A stretch of 64,000 nt of DNA from Heracleum sosnowskyi (Eukaryota; Streptophyta; Magnoliopsida; Apiales; Apiaceae), in NCBI GenBank assembly GCA_030848705.1, contig CM061238.1, positions 74,300,685-74,364,684 on the forward strand, in the 5' to 3' direction. Positions within the stretch are counted from its first letter, which is position 1. The number at the start of each line of letters is the position of its first letter. A program made the translations under genes and the position numbers. This document shows, piece after piece, positions 59,076 through 64,000 of the stretch. Below the pieces are notes generated by a model, which saw nothing but the letters and a program-made list of their open reading frames with translations, did not search any database and was not told the origin of the DNA.

Positions 59076-59170
59076 TTTCTTGTATGACCATGTTCATCTC
59101 TTCGGCTTGACTCGGGGTCATTTTGATCACCAACATTGGAATTCTCTTCTTCTCCCCATGTGTTAGTGTT

Positions 59171-60634
59171 TCATTGCACATGTGTTTGAGGGTGATCATC
59201 AACTTCACTTCTTTCATCATGTGGGACAGTTAGAACAGGTGTCTCATCTTCACTTTCAGAATCTTCAAGATATCCTTGATTTTCAAATCTCAATGGCACA
59301 CTGTCTTTTTCATTTGTTTCAAGTCCAGGGAATTTCTTGTCATTAAAAGTAACATCCATGCTCTCCATCACTTTGTGTTGCTCAGGTACAAACACTTTGT
59401 ATGTTGTCATTTCCAGAGAGTATCCAATGAAGATACCTTCAAATGCCTTAGCATCAAATTTTCCAACATGCTCAGATGTATCTTTCATCACAAGAAACTT
59501 GCTTCCAAATACATGAAGATTCTTGAAGGATGCTCTTTTTCCAGTCATCAAAGAGTAAGAAGTTTTTCCAGACCTCTTATTGATTAATGTTCTATTTTGC
59601 ACATAACATGTTGTGTTAACATCATCAGCCCAAAAGCTAGTAGGTAGCTTTGCATCCAACAACATTGTTCTTGAAGCTTCAATGAGAGTTCTATTCTTTC
59701 TTTCTACCACTCCATTTTGCTGTGGAGTTCTAGGAGCTGAAAATTGTTGAAAGATGCCCTTGTTTTTGCAGAACTCATACAATGTGGCATTTCTAAATTC
59801 AGTTCCATTATCACTTCTCAGAGCAACCACAGAGAAACTAGTGTTTTGTGCTTCTCTATCAACTCTCTTGATATGATCTATAATAACTTGAGGAGCTCCA
59901 TCCTTGGAAAATAGGAATTCCACCCAAGTGTATCTTGAATAATCATCCACCATAACTAGAGCATATTTCTTCTTGGAAAGGGACATTACATTTACAGGGC
60001 CAAATAGGTCCATATGAATTAACTGCAGAGGTTTTGAGTTTGAGTTGAGCAGTTTATTCTTGTGACTTGACCTTTTTATCTTCCCTCTTTGACATGCTTC
60101 ACAAGCTCCATCTTGAACAAATTCCAAAGCAGGCATGTCTCTGATGAGTTCTCTCTTTGCTAGAGAATTCATTGCCTTGACATTTAAGTGAGACGGTTTC
60201 TTGTGCCACAGCCAAAATTCTTCATTTGTGGCTTTAGTGTAGAAACAACAAATTTCACCCTTGTCTGCAGCCTTTAGATTAGCCACAAACAAGCTTCCTT
60301 TCTTTACACCAGTTAAAGCAACTTCACCACTTCCTCTTTTAGAGATTAGACATTGATCTTCAACAAATTCAACTTTGAATCCCCTATTGGTGAATTGTCC
60401 AATACTCAAGAGATTGTGCTTCAATCCTTCAACAAATGCTACATCTTCAATTATGACATTTCCATATTCAACACTGCCATATCCCATTGTATAACCAATG
60501 TTGTCATTTCCAAAGGTTACTGATGGGCCAGCCTTCTCCTCAAAATGTGATAACAGGGCTATATCACCAGTCATGTGACTTGAGCATCCACTGTCCAAGA
60601 TCCATATGACTCTTTTATTCATGTTGCCCTGCAT
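59171..60634 (-). pseudogene. Protease and integrase of the decayed SIRE-like element
   Basis: 487 codons: protease WILDSGCSSHMTG (Asp14), HHCC finger (WLWHKKPSHLN to CEACQRGK), integrase core with HMDLFGPVN, RSDNGTEFRN and PQQNGVVERKNRT (D, D, E present), then a C-terminal integrase region (IFIGYS) and an acidic linker. The frame stops at 59171; RT follows in another frame about 95 bp on. The gag end QVWVPKTT with TAG lies just upstream in a different phase, followed by ATGCAGGG as in the young element. Confidence 0.88.
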
Positions 60635-60825
60635 TCACAAAATGACTAAGTTGTTTTTGGTACCCACACTTGGTAGGGTCTAGTTGATTTAGAAACATTT
60701 TTGTAATTGATTCTTCTATCATAATCAGCATTCTTCACAGTATGAGACTTCACTATTTTGGAAGCTTTAGAGTTGACACTCTTAGGCTCACATGAAGTCT
60801 TTACCCTATCAACTTTGATTTGGGA

Positions 60826-61731
60826 TCATGTCCTGTGAGTGTGCATATGTGTGTGTGATTCACATGATTGTGCAGAGTCAAGTTCTTGCTTCAAAGATAG
60901 GCAATTAGCAATCACAGTCACATAGCATGTCATGCAGTTAGATTTACCACAGAAAGAATCATGGATATCATTCATGCCAACAGAATGGTTACTTAAATTA
61001 TCCACTACATTGTTAACAGATTTGTTACACTTATGAGTCAAATGATTAACAGATGAGCATTTTTGACATTGTTTCCTAGGAGCATTTGGCACATAAGCAT
61101 AACTGTTACTCTTGTTAACACCTACTTTTCCATTCCTGTTTTGTTTCTTTTTCTTAACAACTTCCTTAGTGACCTTAGGACTCTTGGTAAGATTGTCTTT
61201 GGTTTCTTTCTGAGTGTCGGATTTAGGAGAGGAAGATGTGTCTTTAGCATCCTCATCTTCTTCAAATAACTGTTGTTTGATGACCATTGATTCTTCATCA
61301 AACTCAACAATACTCTTTTTGAAGATGGGCGCTTTGACACCAGAGAAGATGGTTGGGGCATTTTTGTTTACAAAAGATTCTTTTTCCTTGCCCTTAGCCT
61401 TCTTCATTCCCTTGTCATTCTTATAATCAAAACCAATTCCAACATTAATGTCTTCAGTGTGTTCCTTGTGATAGGCTTGAACAAAATCAGCTGAGTTTCT
61501 ATAACTCCTTATCTTCAATTCATTTTCAGCAATTTGTTCCCTAAGGGCTTTTTCTATTTGTTCAGCACAAACAACTTTATTCTTAAGATACTCAGCCTCC
61601 TTTTTCAATCTATCAAGGTTCACAACCATTAACTCAAGTTCCTCATTCTTTTATGTAAGTTCAATGTTCTTAGCAGTTAGCCTATCAATTTCTTCATTAG
61701 CAACTAACATGCTAGTATGAATGTTAGGCCG
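60826..61731 (-). pseudogene. Gag C-terminal half, interrupted by another element
   Basis: 267 open codons (61629-60826), with readable sequence back to 61731 through an in-frame TAA near 61652. It contains a heptad-like helical segment (RLKKEAEYLKNKVVCAEQIE), an acidic-basic linker, a zinc knuckle CQKCSSVNHLTHKC (near 61018-61059) and the Cys cluster CGKSNCMTC found also in the old element. The N-terminal Gag domain lies beyond the insertion at 61732 and outside the window. Confidence 0.8.
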
Positions 61732-62211
61732 AATACACAATATAATCAAGTATGTATGAGAATAACAATCAAGAACACTTTTTATAAATCAACAAACTGT
61801 AATTATATTAACAGTTTCTCTCTTAATGATGTTAATGAATCACAAAGAGCTACTAGGTTACAAGAATAATATTTTCAATAATCGCATCCCTTCTAGGGAT
61901 AACCTATCTGTGTTTATATAGTACACAGTTACAATCAATCTCTAATTGATACTCCTACAAATTAGCTATACAATTTGTAATCAATTAGAATTGCTTCAGT
62001 CTTCTATTCCGTCTCCTTAGCTGTATCAATATATTCTGCTTCTTTCCATCTTCAGAATATATTGCTTCTAGAATATTCAATTCAGCACCGACAGCTAATT
62101 CAACTATCACCACGTCAGACTTTAACAAACTCTGACTGGCTTCAATGTAAACTCTGATGATCACCTGTTGCTTAAACACAGATGAACAAACGTCAGCAAT
62201 TATATCTAACA
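61732..62211 (-). repeat. 3' LTR of the right-edge element (480 bp)
   Basis: Plus text begins TGTTAGGCCG and ends TATCTAACA. The TATA box CTATATAAAC lies on the minus strand near 61913-61922. AACTCTGA words occur in the U3 part (62127 and 62149). Confidence 0.88.
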
Positions 62212-62220
62212 ATCTCCCCC
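62212..62220 (-). other. Polypurine tract of the right-edge element
   Basis: GGGGGAGAT on the minus strand directly before the 3' LTR, identical to that of the young element. Confidence 0.88.
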
Positions 62221-62357
62221 AACTTGTGCATAATAAAAATGTACAAGTTAAACAGATAATTGATGATGTCAAAACGTATAACAAATGCAGTGTTTAAAAT
62301 ATGTCAGAGTTTAACTTTAACTTAGAATAGAAAACTTTAAAAACTTACAGTCAGACT

Positions 62358-64000
62358 TTATTTGATTTCTTGAATATCAGGCACTGTCCTGATATAGTCT
62401 GTAAGCAATCTTCTTTCAGCTCTTTCTAGTTCAGCAATCATATTTTCCTTCAGCTCCTTAAGCTCTGGATCTCCTTCACCAGTTTGATATATGGCAGCTC
62501 TCAGAGAATAGATACTGTTTTTCCTCATTTCATTTCCAAGTTTTATATAGAAAGGCTTGTCAGACTCTAGATTAAATTCTAGAACTTTCATTTCCAGTGC
62601 AGTCCTGAACCTAGCACTATTCCTCTTCATCTCCACAATTTTTCCATAAGCATCTCTGTACTTAGGAATATATGCACTCCAGACTCCTCCTCCAAGCATT
62701 ATCTTTGATCTAAGCATCCTTTCTCTAATAACTAAAGCAGCATCATGAGTACTTCTATTCTTGACTTTTAACAAATATAGAACATACTCCAATTCTTCAT
62801 AAGATTTGAGATTGATGTCAGACTCTGCAACCTTGTAAACTCTTCCATCAGCCATGAAATACAGCAAAAACTCTTTCTTTAATACTTTATGAAATATCAT
62901 CTGAACAGATTCTAGCATATCAAGACTCTCTTGAGTAATAATACCAGATACTGCCAGTGATGATTGATCTCCAGGTCTATTGTTTATTCTCTTCTCCCTA
63001 TGTGAACCTAAACCAGACTTATCAAAAGATTCTTTTCCAAGTACAGTCCTGGTTTGAGAAAAGTCCACAGGTTGAAGTGTCAGAGTTTCAGAGAGTACAA
63101 GTCTTCTAAAAGTACTTTGGAGTTGAGGTGCTAGTTGAGTTTGTACAACTTGAGCCTTGTCAGAGGTTGTCACAATTTTAGTAGAAACATCAACTTGAGC
63201 AGCGTCAGAGGTTGATCTAGCTTCAAAAACTTCAACTTGAGCTTTGTCAGAGGTTGAAAAATTCTTCATAGGTAACTGTCCTTCTTCTACCAGTTTACCC
63301 TTGCCTTTATCATTCTTTGCTATCATAGGCTTCCTTGAGTCTTGTATACTCTGTTGAGAAATTTCCTTGATGAAAATACCCTTTTCTTTCCTTCTAGGAA
63401 CCTTGACAGCTTTCTTTTTGTAAGTACCATCCTCCATTTTCTTCTTGTGCTCTTCATTTATCATTCTTAATTCAGCATCATAATTCTCAACTGTTACCTC
63501 ACCACCATGCTCTTCTAAAAACATTTTAGTAGCAATTTCCTCATCTGTGGTAGGCTTATCAGAGATTATCAAACTTTTGAGTTTTGAACCACTGGCAGAG
63601 TTTGATCTTCTATCAGAGTTTGATCTTGGTGGTCTTCTACCAGAATTTAATCTTAAACTCTTTCCATCTCCCTTGCTTCCACCATCATTACCATCATCCC
63701 TCCGTCTCAGAGTTTGAGTGTCTTTGCATTTGTCACTTGGTACACTCTCCCCCTTTTTGACATCATCAGAAAGTAGTACTGATGTCAACAACTCAATTGC
63801 AGTAGAAATTGAAGTCAGTTGGGTAGACATAGCAGTCTGGTTGTCCTCAACTTTCCCAAGTCTCTTCTGAATTTCATCAGAGTCCTTAGCTTGCTTCTTG
63901 AACATAGAATTGTAGTAGGATCTATCATTCTTCAGAGTAAGATCTCTCATACCAACTTCATTCCTCAAAGCAGTGACCTCCTTATGAGACTCATCAAATC
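62358..64000 (-). CDS. Second ORF of the right-edge element, C-terminal part
   Basis: Open from the window edge to a stop at 62358 (about 547 codons; the start lies outside). Order: a coiled coil with QKRLGKVEDNQTAMSTQL; DDVKKGESV with a following Cys, matching DVKKGEKV in the young element; an Arg/Ser-rich segment (NSGRRPPRSNSDRRSNS); a repeated (T)SD(K/A)AQV motif (four copies); and a C-terminal domain of about 190 residues shared with 39756-40805 (LLYFMADGRV, ELEYVLYLL, YIPKY, KNSIYSLRAAIYQ, ELKELKENMI). Function unknown; no membrane features. In frame throughout. Confidence 0.8.
   Translation of the reverse strand, partial: FDESHKEVTALRNEVGMRDLTLKNDRSYYNSMFKKQAKDSDEIQKRLGKVEDNQTAMSTQLTSISTAIELLTSVLLSDDVKKGESVPSDKCKDTQTLRRRDDGNDGGSKGDGKSLRLNSGRRPPRSNSDRRSNSASGSKLKSLIISDKPTTDEEIATKMFLEEHGGEVTVENYDAELRMINEEHKKKMEDGTYKKKAVKVPRRKEKGIFIKEISQQSIQDSRKPMIAKNDKGKGKLVEEGQLPMKNFSTSDKAQVEVFEARSTSDAAQVDVSTKIVTTSDKAQVVQTQLAPQLQSTFRRLVLSETLTLQPVDFSQTRTVLGKESFDKSGLGSHREKRINNRPGDQSSLAVSGIITQESLDMLESVQMIFHKVLKKEFLLYFMADGRVYKVAESDINLKSYEELEYVLYLLKVKNRSTHDAALVIRERMLRSKIMLGGGVWSAYIPKYRDAYGKIVEMKRNSARFRTALEMKVLEFNLESDKPFYIKLGNEMRKNSIYSLRAAIYQTGEGDPELKELKENMIAELERAERRLLTDYIRTVPDIQEIK

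Larger units (their letters stand above)
54487..61731 (-). mobile_element. Decayed SIRE-like copia element with ORF2, interrupted in gag
   Basis: Read on the minus strand: gag fragment (61731-60826), pol (60634-57441), a spacer with promoter-like signals (57440-56751) and ORF2 (56750-54487). Neither LTR is in the window: the 3' end is lost near 54487 and the 5' part lies beyond the element inserted at 61732. Several stops and frameshifts are present. Confidence 0.85.
61732..64000 (-). mobile_element. SIRE-like copia element, 3' part only (runs off the window)
   Basis: 3' LTR (61732-62211), polypurine tract and the ORF2 C-terminal part, inserted into the gag of the neighbouring element. The left target-duplication candidate is ATGAA (61727-61731); the right copy is outside the window. 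The ORF is open throughout, so this copy may be relatively young. Confidence 0.88.

Overview
This window is nuclear DNA of a flowering plant, almost certainly a eudicot. The evidence is a spliced pectin methylesterase gene surrounded by plant-type LTR retrotransposons, Helitrons, Stowaway-like and hAT-like miniature elements and a LINE relic, all in AT-rich DNA. The species cannot be read from the sequence. I see one host gene; nearly everything else is mobile DNA.

Layout. 1-1375: gypsy-type LTR fragment and a 36-bp repeat. 1376-7188: a Ty1/copia element lacking its 5' LTR, with gag-pol broken by one small frameshift and a complete 3' LTR. 7190-7663: two small tandem repeats with periods of 24 and 42 bp. 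9014-10771 (minus): a two-exon pectinesterase with pro-region (524 residues, all catalytic residues present). 11184-11883: a 700-bp hAT-type non-autonomous element with a perfect 8-bp target duplication. 14081-19283: a Helitron cluster in which one Helitron (15286-18047) sits inside another. 19505-21640: four Stowaway-like MITEs. 22820-25917: an LTR-like repeat and a LINE relic split by a solo LTR (24783-25798, TSD AGAGG). 26832-28118: an LTR-like unit.

28849-54289 is a three-level nest. A long gypsy-type LTR is split by an old SIRE-like copia element (30485-51091, TSD ATTCT). That element is split in its second ORF by a very young copia element on the minus strand (39037-48625, TSD GGTGA). 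The two 610-bp LTRs of the young element differ at one base that I can find. It lacks the second half of reverse transcriptase and all of RNase H: its pol frame runs in frame into the middle of the second ORF, giving an open frame of 1611 codons. It therefore looks like a recently mobile element that depends on another copy for reverse transcription.

54487-64000 holds a decayed SIRE-like element on the minus strand (gag, pol, ORF2) whose gag is interrupted by another copia element (61732 to the window edge). ORF2 of the decayed element has a TATA box, a pyrimidine-rich leader without ATG and a cluster of TCGCGAAGTCT repeats upstream, which suggests its own promoter. The most interesting signals are the RT-less but recently moved element, this ORF2 promoter, a conserved ORF2 C-terminal domain shared by two elements, and short family-specific motifs present in the LTR and, in opposite orientation, throughout the ORFs of the same element.
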